Assembly (NCBI GenBank): GCA_022509185.1
Contig: JAFLTS010000007.1
Span: forward strand, 1-64,000
Length of the DNA stretch: 64,000 nt
Reading direction: 5' to 3'
Source: Muribaculaceae bacterium
Lineage (GTDB): Bacteria; Bacteroidota; Bacteroidia; Bacteroidales; Muribaculaceae
Numbering within the stretch: position 1 is the first letter of the stretch; each line of letters begins with the position of its first letter. Below the pieces are notes generated by a model. The model was not told the DNA's origin. It saw only the letters and a program-made list of their open reading frames with translations, and did no database searches. Below, piece after piece: positions 48,917 to 58,702 of this stretch. Made by a program: the position numbers and the translations under genes.

Positions 48917-50353
48917 TTAACCCTTCCTTCTTATTAGACTAATAAGAAATTTCAAATCCTTTGAACCGGTTAAATGGTGTAAACCTATATAAATCACTAT
49001 CCCAACTAAAAATCCTATAATTAATTTCAACCAATAAGGAGTAAAAAATAATGTCACAGCATAAACAATCAGTCCCATACCCAATGAAGATAACAATGTG
49101 GGGAAAAGATCCCACATTTGCTTCCAAAATCCAAAACCTATAAGTTTTCCTGTATAGTAAGTATTTATGGATAGTGCTATCAAGGATGTTATAACCGAAC
49201 CTATACAAATAGCCACAAGACCTAAGGGTATAGTTATACAGAGCACACCAATTCCTACTCCTTTTTTCCAGAATTCAAGCTTAAGGAATAGGTCACTCCT
49301 TCCTTTCACCTGTAGGAGATTTAAATTTATGGAATGAATCGGATACCACATCATTCCGTAACAAATTATGGACAGTAGCAAGGCGGAAAATTCCCAATCC
49401 GGTGTAAGAATTGTAAGAATCAAAGGCTTAGCTAAGACACTTAATCCCACCATCAGTGGGAAAACAATAAATCCTGACAATCTTAAAAACCTGCGATAGA
49501 CATCAGTGAGTCGCTCATCTTCATCCTGTATCTGGCATAATACCGGGAAAGTTACCCTTTGAAGAATGCTTGTGATATTAGATGAAGGGAACGCTGCAAA
49601 TTGTTGGGCCCTGGTGTAGTAACCCAAATCGGAAGCTTTAAAGATCTTTCCGATCACTATAAGATATATATTGGTGTATAGAGTGTCTATAATGCCTGCA
49701 ATTGCCAATTTAGATCCAAATCCAAACATTTCCCGGAAAGCCTTTAATGAGAAAGTAAGAATAGGACGCCAATGAGAAAATATCCATATCAGAAAGACAT
49801 TCAATCCGAAATTAGCCAATTGATACCATACTATCGACCATACTCCATGTCCTGTATAAGCCAAAGCCAATCCTAACGCACCGCTTCCTGCTACAGCTGT
49901 TAGGGATGCTTTGGCCTGGGTCTTAAAATCAAGATTGGCTGTCAGTAAGGCCCTTTGCACCATTATAAAAGAATTTATAATGATACTTAAGGAAATAAAT
50001 CGCGTGAGTTTTACAAGCAACGGTTCATTATAAAACCTGGCAATTAATGGTGCACAGAAAAATAATATGAAATATAAGATAATTCCTACCCCGATGTTAA
50101 ACCAAAATGCTGTGGAATTATCTTTGTTAGACCTGTCTTTTTTACGAATAAGAGCCTGAGAAAACCCGCTGTCGATCAAAGACTGAGATACTGCAATAAA
50201 GATAGTTATCATCCCTACAAGACCATAGTCTCGGGGGGTAAGAATCCTTGCCATAAAGATCATTATGACAAAGGATACAGCCTGCGCCGAAAATCTCTCT
50301 ATTACGCTCCAGACTGTGCCTTTGAACGTCTTTTGTTTTAGAGAATCCGACAC
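48917..50353 (-). CDS. Wzx-type polysaccharide flippase
   Basis: KQKTFKGTVWSVIERFSAQAVSFVIMIFMARILTPRDYGLVGMITIFIAVSQSLIDSGFSQALIRKKDRS. Confidence 0.93.
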   Translation of the reverse strand: MSDSLKQKTFKGTVWSVIERFSAQAVSFVIMIFMARILTPRDYGLVGMITIFIAVSQSLIDSGFSQALIRKKDRSNKDNSTAFWFNIGVGIILYFILFFCAPLIARFYNEPLLVKLTRFISLSIIINSFIMVQRALLTANLDFKTQAKASLTAVAGSGALGLALAYTGHGVWSIVWYQLANFGLNVFLIWIFSHWRPILTFSLKAFREMFGFGSKLAIAGIIDTLYTNIYLIVIGKIFKASDLGYYTRAQQFAAFPSSNITSILQRVTFPVLCQIQDEDERLTDVYRRFLRLSGFIVFPLMVGLSVLAKPLILTILTPDWEFSALLLSIICYGMMWYPIHSINLNLLQVKGRSDLFLKLEFWKKGVGIGVLCITIPLGLVAICIGSVITSLIALSINTYYTGKLIGFGFWKQMWDLFPTLLSSLGMGLIVYAVTLFFTPYWLKLIIGFLVGIVIYIGLHHLTGSKDLKFLISLIRRKG

Positions 50354-50356
50354 CTC

Positions 50357-51082
50357 TTATTTCATAGGATCTTGAGCAGCCACTCTTTTCATCATTTCAA
50401 GATGGCTGTTCTTTTTTGGCGATTGTTTTATATTATTAAGCACATGGTCGAGGCGATGCACATCGCTTCCCATCATATCTATCATGCCTGCATCAAGGAG
50501 CCACTCAGCCTTTTTCCTCGCTGTCTCCCCATAAGCTCCTACTATTGACATGAAATTCATTTGAAACAACACTCCATTTTCTTTGAGACGGCGGTAATCC
50601 TTTTCATCCATATACCGGTATCTCTCAGGATGAGCCAGAATGAGATAATATCCTATTTTCCTGGCTTTTTCAAGCATCTCATCCATAGCATAGGGAGGGG
50701 TATAATAAGAAGTTTCCACCAACAGGTGACGTCCTTCATCCCCTATGGGAAGAAAATCTTTTTTTTCGAGCCTTTCTTCAAACAGTGTGTCAAGCATATT
50801 TTCAGAGGCCAGTCTTATTTCTGTGCTTCCGGTCCATGCCTTTTTTAATTCCTCGAATCTTTCCTTCAGTTTCGCGGTTTCATTAGGGAAATCTTCCATC
50901 ACATGAGGTGTCAGCCAGACTTTCTTGAAACCCATTCTTTCATATTCCCTCAACACTGCAAGCGAATCCTCTATTCTTTGTATTCCGTCGTCTACTCCTG
51001 GAAGTATATGTGAATGCCAGTCTGTAAATCCATTAAAAACCCCGGATTCTTCCAACGACTTCTTTTTACTAAATCCCCACAT
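50357..51082 (-). CDS. CpsB/CapC-type (PHP) tyrosine-protein phosphatase
   Basis: TDWHSHILPGVDDGIQRIEDSLAVLREYERMGFKKVWLTPHV...ILAHPERYRYM. Confidence 0.93.
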   Translation of the reverse strand: MWGFSKKKSLEESGVFNGFTDWHSHILPGVDDGIQRIEDSLAVLREYERMGFKKVWLTPHVMEDFPNETAKLKERFEELKKAWTGSTEIRLASENMLDTLFEERLEKKDFLPIGDEGRHLLVETSYYTPPYAMDEMLEKARKIGYYLILAHPERYRYMDEKDYRRLKENGVLFQMNFMSIVGAYGETARKKAEWLLDAGMIDMMGSDVHRLDHVLNNIKQSPKKNSHLEMMKRVAAQDPMK

Positions 51083-51084
51083 AA

Positions 51085-53499
51085 TTAATTGAGGTTCTGA
51101 TAGTTTCCATAGGTGTAATAACGACTGTGCACAGCCTCCGTTCCATTAAGGATTACACTGATATTCTTGAATTTCTTTTCTTCATAGAATTCGTTAAGTT
51201 CCTTAAGCGCCGAACGCTCCAATAAACCGGCTCTTACTATAAAGAGGGTTCTGTCTGCCCATTGTGCCACTATCTGGGTATCTACCACTATATTTACAGG
51301 AGGACAATCCAGGAAGACAATATCATAATCTTTCTTGGCTTCTTCCACAATTGTGCCAAGACGGCCGTCTTCAAGGAGTTCCGCGGGATTGGGAGGTATC
51401 TTGCCTATGGGAAGAATATCCAGGTTGGCATTTGCCGGAGATTTCACAACCAGGCTTTCCCAATCGTTTGTAGATCCGGTGAGATAATCGGCAAGTCCTT
51501 TCTTTGGCATACCCACATACATAGAAGAGGAACCATGCCGAAGATCGCAGTCAATGATCAAAACTTTCTTGTTTTTCAAACAGAAACTTACAGCAAGGTT
51601 ATAGGTTACAAAGGATTTTCCACTTCCAGGATTGAAGGAAGTTACCATTATAGACTGTGAAGCCGTTGACTTTCCACTCATGAAGTCGAGATTTCCTCTC
51701 ACTACTCTGAAGGCTTCGTTTACTACGTCACGTTTACCCGGTTCTACCACAGCTAATGGCGGTTTCTCATCTTTCTTCTTTTTGAGAGGATTCTTTTCAG
51801 CAAGTTCTTTAAGATTAGCTTTCTTCCCAACCTGAGGTATTTCTCCTGCGAACGGCATAAGAAGAATACCGAGATCGTCCTTATTCCTTACTGTAGTATT
51901 GATTGATTCAAGGAAATAGATGAGGATAAGAGGCACGCCAAAACCAATGATCAATGAGACGATAATAATCAGACCTTTTCGAGGTGCCACGGGACTCAAG
52001 GAACCCACGGGCGGAGTTATGACCCTGATATTGTCGGCAGAGAACTTCTGAGTAAGCTCGTTCTCTTCACGCTTCTGCAATAAGAAGAGATATAAGGCTT
52101 CTTTCACTTCCTGCTGACGCTCTTCTGAAAGCAACGGCAAATTAACTTCAGCCGAATTGGCAAGACTGGAAGTCATCTTTCCCATTTCTTTCTGTGTGTT
52201 TTTCACAGCTTCTGTTAAGGCATTAACCTGATTGTCTACTGATCTTTCTATAGATGTCCTCATGTATTCCAACTGCCTGTCGTAGTTCTGAACCAAAGGA
52301 TTAGACAAGGAGCTGCTGTTCAATACATTGTTTCTATTTAACAGCATTTCATTATACGACAAGATCTGGGTACCCAATTCCGGATTCTCAATTCCAAGAT
52401 TAACCGGTATTAATGTGTTGATATCATTATTCTTTGCCAGAAATTCTTGCATATATTTTGCTACACTTAGCTGATTACTGGCCTCAATAAGATCCTGACC
52501 AACTCTGGCTCCCATTTCATAATTCACCCGGGTAGCCGTTTCCACATCAGGGGTGCCTGTTTTTTTCATATAATCAGCGATAGTGCGATCTACCACTCCG
52601 AGTTCTGATTCTATCACCTTAAGACGCTCATCTATAAAAGCCGAGGTGGCTACAGCCATTTTGTTTTTGTCTTGAATCCAGTTCTGGTTATAAATAATCA
52701 GTACATAATTAAGGATATCAACAGCCCTTTGAACTGAAACGTCTTCAATAGATAATTCTATTACATCTGCATCCTGATCAGCAAGATCTCCTTTAAGCAT
52801 CTTTCCATACAATTCAACAGTGCTTTGCATAGGTAGCTTATAGATCCTAATTTCCTTTTCCTCACTGTCAGCGGTAGGTATATAAGAGGGATTAGGCTTT
52901 ACCACTATTTTACCCAAAGGAGTTTCAGCCACCAATTGTCCTGGTTTCATGGTCACCGTCTCCTTATATTTCACCTTCTTGCCACCGACATTTCTTTGGA
53001 ATCTAAAAAGCTCTTTTTCTCCATCAGGCAAAACCTTCATCCGGAAAGCACCGTCGCCTTGAGAAGAAATATCCACCATGTCTACACGGAAAGGAAGGTT
53101 TGATCCATATAACGTCTTATACCTTAAACCATCTCTCTCCAGGTAATTCATATCCAGTTGCAATGTATCTGCCACTTCATACATAATGGCCGGAGAGGTC
53201 ATAGTGATGAGTTCATTATATACATTGGTCTTCTTGGAAAAGAGGCCTAATGTTGAAAAAGAATTGGAGATATCTCCCATTCCTCCGTTTGAATCTTGCT
53301 CGTTTACAAGAATCTGCTCAAACCTCTCGAATTTAGGTTGTTGACGGTAGATATAAAACAGAGCTATCCCTACTGCAAAAACAGCACAAATTAAAAACCA
53401 AAACCATTTGGTGAGACAAAGTTTGAAGAAATCTTTGAAATTAAAATCGCTGACTTCTTCATTTGTCGGTTTATTTTTTGGATTCTGATCCATCTTCAA
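51085..53499 (-). CDS. Wzc-type polysaccharide biosynthesis tyrosine autokinase
   Basis: Wzz N-terminal domain; Walker A FNPGSGKSFVTYNLA, LIIDCDLR, FLDCPP; C-terminal YYTYGNY. Confidence 0.94.
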   Translation of the reverse strand: MKMDQNPKNKPTNEEVSDFNFKDFFKLCLTKWFWFLICAVFAVGIALFYIYRQQPKFERFEQILVNEQDSNGGMGDISNSFSTLGLFSKKTNVYNELITMTSPAIMYEVADTLQLDMNYLERDGLRYKTLYGSNLPFRVDMVDISSQGDGAFRMKVLPDGEKELFRFQRNVGGKKVKYKETVTMKPGQLVAETPLGKIVVKPNPSYIPTADSEEKEIRIYKLPMQSTVELYGKMLKGDLADQDADVIELSIEDVSVQRAVDILNYVLIIYNQNWIQDKNKMAVATSAFIDERLKVIESELGVVDRTIADYMKKTGTPDVETATRVNYEMGARVGQDLIEASNQLSVAKYMQEFLAKNNDINTLIPVNLGIENPELGTQILSYNEMLLNRNNVLNSSSLSNPLVQNYDRQLEYMRTSIERSVDNQVNALTEAVKNTQKEMGKMTSSLANSAEVNLPLLSEERQQEVKEALYLFLLQKREENELTQKFSADNIRVITPPVGSLSPVAPRKGLIIIVSLIIGFGVPLILIYFLESINTTVRNKDDLGILLMPFAGEIPQVGKKANLKELAEKNPLKKKKDEKPPLAVVEPGKRDVVNEAFRVVRGNLDFMSGKSTASQSIMVTSFNPGSGKSFVTYNLAVSFCLKNKKVLIIDCDLRHGSSSMYVGMPKKGLADYLTGSTNDWESLVVKSPANANLDILPIGKIPPNPAELLEDGRLGTIVEEAKKDYDIVFLDCPPVNIVVDTQIVAQWADRTLFIVRAGLLERSALKELNEFYEEKKFKNISVILNGTEAVHSRYYTYGNYQNLN

Positions 53500-53512
53500 A
53501 TTCTTTTCCTGA

Positions 53513-54370
53513 TTATCTGAGAACGAAAACGCCTACTGTAGTAGTGATTGAAGTCAATAGTGAAGCCACCGAAATCCAGAACCCTGTGGTGTAAACATTG
53601 TTTCCGTTGGTGGTAGTCTGTCTCTTCTTCATATCGTTTGGTTCTACATAAACTATGTCACCCTGTTCAAGATAATAAACCGGTGATTGAGTAAGTTCTT
53701 TCAGATTTGTGAGATCCATGTTGTATGTTTTAATCTCACCGTCTTGTTCTCTAAGCACTTTTATGGTTTCCCTCTTGCCTTGAAGGGTGAGGTCACCGGC
53801 CATTGAAATAGCTTCGATGATATTTATCCTGTCCTGATTAAGATCATACATTCCCGGACGCGCTACCTCTCCTAATATGGAAACCCCCATATTCACAAAT
53901 TCCACCGTCACTACAGGATCTTTGGCAAGGTCGCGGCCCATAAGTTCTCCTTTGATAAATCCTTGAAGTTCACTCCTGGTCATTCCTGCAACATGTATTT
54001 CACCCAAGACAGGAAAGTCGATATTACCCTCCGGGCTCACAGTATATTTCGATATACCGGCAGCTGTAACCGCAGAACTTCTAAGATTCCCGTTACCTGT
54101 GTTCAAAGTAGTATTATCTCCGATACGGTCAGTCATAACTATTAGATTAAACAATGCCGATAGATTGGGATCCATTGTTTTTACAGTTATGCTTAATTTA
54201 TCGTTTGGCTTAATTTTTAATTCTCCCACTGAGGGTAAAGCAATTACTTCGCTTGAAATATCTTGAAAATAGGATACATCCTTAGGAGTGCTGCATCCTG
54301 TGGTGAAAAACAACGCAATCAGCGCTACTACAGTAAATCCGAGATATCCTCGTTTATTATTCCGTGACAT
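53513..54370 (-). CDS. Wza-type polysaccharide export lipoprotein
   Basis: Lipobox TTGCS; YTVSPEGNIDFPVLGEIHVAGMTRSELQGFIKGEL; SLBB region VSILGEVARPGMYDL. Confidence 0.93.
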   Translation of the reverse strand: MSRNNKRGYLGFTVVALIALFFTTGCSTPKDVSYFQDISSEVIALPSVGELKIKPNDKLSITVKTMDPNLSALFNLIVMTDRIGDNTTLNTGNGNLRSSAVTAAGISKYTVSPEGNIDFPVLGEIHVAGMTRSELQGFIKGELMGRDLAKDPVVTVEFVNMGVSILGEVARPGMYDLNQDRINIIEAISMAGDLTLQGKRETIKVLREQDGEIKTYNMDLTNLKELTQSPVYYLEQGDIVYVEPNDMKKRQTTTNGNNVYTTGFWISVASLLTSITTTVGVFVLR

Positions 54371-54379
54371 TACAACAAT

Positions 54380-55507
54380 TTAATCAAATAGACTCTTTCC
54401 AGTCACCATTTCTTTGCGGGCTATCGCCTTGGATAGGGCCACATTAACCAATACCCACACCAATATGTCTGCTATGATAATAAAGGTTGGGTTGATATAT
54501 TCGGATAGCAGCATATTGATGACAATAAAAAACATCGACCATAGCATGATTATTATCAGAGCAATACGCTGATTGAGCCCTAAAGCCAACAATTTATGAT
54601 GTATATGGGATTTATCTGGCATAAAAGGATTTCTGTGGCGAGCCACCCTATGTATGTAGACTCGCACAACATCAAATAGGGGTATAATTAAAGGAGAAAT
54701 GCCTAAAATCACCGGATTATAATCCATCGCTACCGGCACAGAACCTAAATGAAGCATTTCTATGGCACAAAAAACCAAAATCATACCGGTGGTTAATGCT
54801 CCCGTGTCTCCCATAAATATCTTCTTCTTCTTGGATGCATCACCAAATACATTATAATAGAAGAATGGCAATAAAGTGCCTGCACCTGCAGCAGCCAGCA
54901 TGGAGTAAACATATTGACCTGCAAACGCGAAAATGATTGTATAAAACACAAAAGCTACCGTGCTTAATCCGGATGCCAATCCGTCAATACCGTCAATCAG
55001 GTTGATGGCATTTACTACATAAACAACCATAAACGCTGTGGCTATCCAGCCAATCCAGTCATAAATGTGATCGATCCATAGAAAACCGAAAAAATTATCT
55101 ATGAAAACTCCTGAAAACACTATAAGGATAGAGGCAAGTATCTGCACCACAAATTTAGCCAGATACTTAACCCCGATCAAATCGTCGGCTATTCCTACAA
55201 GAAACATTAGCAATACCGCGCAAATCATAAAATAGAAGGGTACTACCGTTTCAAAATATATGCCTCCTACTTCCCATCCCCAATATTTAAGGGTGAAGCC
55301 TACAACAAGGGCAAAAGAAAAAAGGATAGACGGGAAAAAGGCTATACCTCCTAACCGGGGCACCACACCTTTATGTATCTTCCTTTCATCAATCTCGTCG
55401 AATAGATTCTTGCGGAAAGCTATCAAAAGAATCTGTGGTATTATTATACCCGCCAAAATCAGCGAGACAAAAAATACTATCAAATCATTGAATACCCAGA
55501 TTCTCAT
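54380..55507 (-). CDS. MraY/WecA-family polyprenyl glycosylphosphotransferase
   Basis: RKIHKGVVPRLGGIAFF...NAINLIDGIDGLASGLS...FMGDTGALTTG. Confidence 0.95.
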   Translation of the reverse strand: MRIWVFNDLIVFFVSLILAGIIIPQILLIAFRKNLFDEIDERKIHKGVVPRLGGIAFFPSILFSFALVVGFTLKYWGWEVGGIYFETVVPFYFMICAVLLMFLVGIADDLIGVKYLAKFVVQILASILIVFSGVFIDNFFGFLWIDHIYDWIGWIATAFMVVYVVNAINLIDGIDGLASGLSTVAFVFYTIIFAFAGQYVYSMLAAAGAGTLLPFFYYNVFGDASKKKKIFMGDTGALTTGMILVFCAIEMLHLGSVPVAMDYNPVILGISPLIIPLFDVVRVYIHRVARHRNPFMPDKSHIHHKLLALGLNQRIALIIIMLWSMFFIVINMLLSEYINPTFIIIADILVWVLVNVALSKAIARKEMVTGKSLFD

Positions 55508-55561
55508 ATTTTTTTATTGGTCGACTTGCTTAAGCGATTTTGCATGCCTTTTTAGCAACTG

Positions 55562-55593
55562 CAAATATAACCCTTTTGACTGAAATACTCAAA
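55562..55593 (-). promoter_or_regulatory. Promoter of capsule operon
   Basis: Minus strand TTTG (55590-55593), 20 nt, TATATTTG (55562-55569), ~55 nt upstream of the WecA-type gene. Confidence 0.75.
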
Positions 55594-55710
55594 ATATACT
55601 CTTCCTTACTTTCTTAACGGACCTTTCTTAAGCTTATTTTGAGAGATTTATCTTTTCTCTCTTAATAATCTTTATACCCGGATTGTAAAAAACTTCTATC
55701 AATACTTAAT

Positions 55711-55741
55711 TTTGTGTGTTGACACCTTAATATTATATTTG
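55711..55741 (+). promoter_or_regulatory. Promoter of wzi
   Basis: TTTG (55711-55714), 19 nt, TATATTTG (55734-55741). Confidence 0.75.
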
Positions 55742-55849
55742 CATATTAAGAGATCGGTAATCACTTTATATTAAAATTCACCATTAAAAGGCCGACTTAA
55801 TAAATACTTCACTGTGAAGAGTGATACAGATAAATATTCCAAAGAGATT

Positions 55850-57334
55850 ATGATGGTAAAAACTTTAAAAGTTTTTTTCATCATAGTTAGTTTATCCTGT
55901 TTTTCCTCTGCATTGGGTCATGATTCAGATAAAGACGTTGCCTTGCTCCCATTGGAATATGAAGTAGAAGCTCGATCCACTTTTTCAGCCGGCAAATTCA
56001 CTCCTTTTTGGTTGAATTCAAACCTCCAGGGCCTTGGAAGTCCATATAAAAATAACGGATGGGTAAGAGCTGTTTTAGCAAGAGGGATAAATCCCGATAG
56101 TAAGCTATCATGGGGCGCAACTATAGATTTGGCCGGAACCTGGAATATGCCTGCTTCTTTCAATATTCACCAGCTTTCAGCTGAATTTAAATACAGACGT
56201 CTATATATTATAGCAGGAGCCAAAGAGTTTTGGGGGAAATATAATAATCCCCGGCTTTCAACAGGTGATCTATTGTTTTCCGGAAATTCAATGCCAATTC
56301 CTCAAATGAGAATAGGCACATTTGGATTCGCTCCTTTCTGGGGTACAAATGGATGGTTTTCTGTTGATACTTATCTGGCATTCGGCAAATTCACAGATTC
56401 CAAATGGATCAAATCATGGTCTGATCCAAAATTTATGAGAAGTGAAGGTGTTCTCTATCATTCCAAAGGATTATGGCTTCGAGGTGGAAAAGAAGAACGT
56501 TTCCCGCTTTTGGTAGAAATAGGTATCGAAATGGGAACACAATTCGGTGGCACCATTTATGAAAATGGCAAAACCATTAAAATGCCTGAAAAATTTATTG
56601 ATTGGTTGAAAGCCATTTTTCCATGGTCCGGTGGAGATAATACTCCCATGGAGGAACAAACCAACGTTCAGGGTAATATGGTTGGGGAATATAATATCGC
56701 AATCCAATGGAAACCTAAAGCAGACTGGAGTATCAAGGGGTATTTTGAACATTATTTCGAAGATCATTCACAAATGACCTTTGAATACGGCTGGAAAGAC
56801 GCTCTTTGGGGTATAGAAGCCTCTTTGCCATCAAATCCTGTTATAACTAATATTGTGTTGGAATATATATATATGAAAGATCAGACCGGAGCTGTAAACC
56901 ATGACTCAACTCCGGAAATCCCTGAACAGGTAAGTGGAGCTGATAATTATTATAACCATTACCTTTATTCAGCCTGGCAAAACTGGGGCATGGGGATTGG
57001 TACACCACTGGCTTTATCACCCCTATATAATGATCCCCATAGAATTTATATTTTCAACACCAGATTCATAGCATGGCATCTGGGCCTGGAAGGAAATCCA
57101 ATACCTTCCATAAGATGGCGTACTTTATTCACTTATAGTGAAAACTGGGGAACTTATCGTTATCCTTATCCCGATATTAAATACAATTTCAGTGGTCTTG
57201 CGGAAGTGAATTTCTCACCTGCAAAACTTAAAGGATGGTACCTTACAGCTGCGTTAGCTTGGGATCGAGGAGAACTTTTAGGTAGAAATTTCGGAGGAAT
57301 GATTTCTATAGGAAAAACGGGCTTGATAAAATGA
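55850..57334 (+). CDS. wzi: Capsule assembly Wzi family outer-membrane protein
   Basis: Signal peptide; EVEARSTFSAGKFTPFWLNSNLQGL...AGAKEFWGKYNNPRLSTGDLLFSGNSMPIPQMRIG; ATG 55850 preferred over GTG 55814. Confidence 0.88.
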   Translation: MMVKTLKVFFIIVSLSCFSSALGHDSDKDVALLPLEYEVEARSTFSAGKFTPFWLNSNLQGLGSPYKNNGWVRAVLARGINPDSKLSWGATIDLAGTWNMPASFNIHQLSAEFKYRRLYIIAGAKEFWGKYNNPRLSTGDLLFSGNSMPIPQMRIGTFGFAPFWGTNGWFSVDTYLAFGKFTDSKWIKSWSDPKFMRSEGVLYHSKGLWLRGGKEERFPLLVEIGIEMGTQFGGTIYENGKTIKMPEKFIDWLKAIFPWSGGDNTPMEEQTNVQGNMVGEYNIAIQWKPKADWSIKGYFEHYFEDHSQMTFEYGWKDALWGIEASLPSNPVITNIVLEYIYMKDQTGAVNHDSTPEIPEQVSGADNYYNHYLYSAWQNWGMGIGTPLALSPLYNDPHRIYIFNTRFIAWHLGLEGNPIPSIRWRTLFTYSENWGTYRYPYPDIKYNFSGLAEVNFSPAKLKGWYLTAALAWDRGELLGRNFGGMISIGKTGLIK

Positions 57335-57744
57335 ATTTTCAATTAAAACATACACTAAGTTGGGCCTGGTTGGTGATTGTTCTAATTATAGCAGGCTGCC
57401 AGAAAGCCCCTATAAACGGAGATCTTGACGGTAGATGGCAAATACTGACGATTGAGACCGAAGAGGGTGTGTTTGATGTGAAAGACCGTCAGTTTTATTA
57501 CAACTTCTATATGCATGTTTGTAACCTTTCAGTATATGGGGGTATAATTACCGAGGCCAATCTTCTCTATGAGGATGACAGAATATTCTTGAATTTTCCT
57601 TATATTGAAACACCGGAAGAGTATTTTCATCTGACTGAATTTGGTATATATTCTAACCCTGTAGAATTCCAGGTGTTGTATATAGATAAAAAAGGACTGG
57701 TGATGCAGAGCGAGGAATCACTTATAACGCTTAGAAAATTTTAA
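57331..57744 (+). CDS. Small lipocalin-like lipoprotein
   Basis: Lipobox LIIAGC; GDLDGRWQILTIE start of lipocalin-like barrel; ATGA overlap with wzi. Confidence 0.6.
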   Translation: MNFQLKHTLSWAWLVIVLIIAGCQKAPINGDLDGRWQILTIETEEGVFDVKDRQFYYNFYMHVCNLSVYGGIITEANLLYEDDRIFLNFPYIETPEEYFHLTEFGIYSNPVEFQVLYIDKKGLVMQSEESLITLRKF

Positions 57745-57767
57745 TATTAAAACTAAGAAAGAATTTT

Positions 57768-57798
57768 AAGGGCTTCCTGATATTTTCAGAAAGCCCTT
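57768..57798. terminator. Intrinsic terminator between convergent genes
   Basis: AAGGGCTTcCTGA-TATTT-TCAGaAAGCCCTT with flanking T/A tracts. Confidence 0.75.
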
Positions 57799-57819
57799 TA
57801 TCGATTTTAAGAATAATTT

Positions 57820-58623
57820 TTAATCATCTAATCCCAATTCATGCACTTCTTCCTGCATGTCGCCCACAGATGGATAATTAGGATCAGGAGTGGAAATAGT
57901 AGGATTCATTCTTACCCATACTGCCTGAGGAATCGACCTCCAGAAGCCGGTGAAGAGATTCCATCTCCAGTCTACCACAGCTACACGGTATTTTCTTACG
58001 ATAGCCTTTATGATCTTAGGCACAACATAATCAACCGACATGTTCATGGGGTAATTCTCATCCGGATTCTCAAGAGGAGTTCTTACCCATCCGGGACGGA
58101 TATCTGTAAAGGTGATGCCGGAATTTTCTGCATTCGACATCTGTTCTACAGCGTCAAGATACCATTGTCCGAATTTCTTGGAAGAAGAATAAGCTGCAAG
58201 CCTGCCGATACCTTTAGTTCCGGCTACTGATGTAATGGCTGCTATATGACCCTTCTTTTTATTTGTGCGGAAGTAACGATAAGCTGCACTGATCATACGG
58301 GCAAAACCGCAGCAATTAGTTTCAGCTACCTTCACATCTGTTTCGGGATCAAGGTATAGATTTTCATTATAAATACCGGCCACATGGAAATATATATCCA
58401 TGCCTCCAAGTTCTTCAATCAGATCATTGAGCTGGGATACTGCTTCCGGTTTTGTGATATCTATTTTAGCATATTCAACAAATTCTGGATACTTATCTTT
58501 CAAAGCTTTCATCGATGCAGTGTGTCGCGCTGCGATTCCCACTTTTACACCTCTTGAGGCTAATGCTTCTGCCACTCCATAGCCCATGCCTGAGGAGGCA
58601 CCCATAATCACTACTTTTTTCAT
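57820..58623 (-). CDS. SDR family oxidoreductase
   Basis: VVIMGASSGMGYGVAEALASRG...AITSVAGTKGIGRLAAYSSSKKFGQWYLDAV (YxxSK variant). Confidence 0.9.
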   Translation of the reverse strand: MKKVVIMGASSGMGYGVAEALASRGVKVGIAARHTASMKALKDKYPEFVEYAKIDITKPEAVSQLNDLIEELGGMDIYFHVAGIYNENLYLDPETDVKVAETNCCGFARMISAAYRYFRTNKKKGHIAAITSVAGTKGIGRLAAYSSSKKFGQWYLDAVEQMSNAENSGITFTDIRPGWVRTPLENPDENYPMNMSVDYVVPKIIKAIVRKYRVAVVDWRWNLFTGFWRSIPQAVWVRMNPTISTPDPNYPSVGDMQEEVHELGLDD

Positions 58624-58702
58624 ATTAAGAATGTTTTAATTGTTTCTATCTTTATAACATTCTATCTTCCTTATAGTTTACTAAAACCAGGATTATTTTT
58701 GT

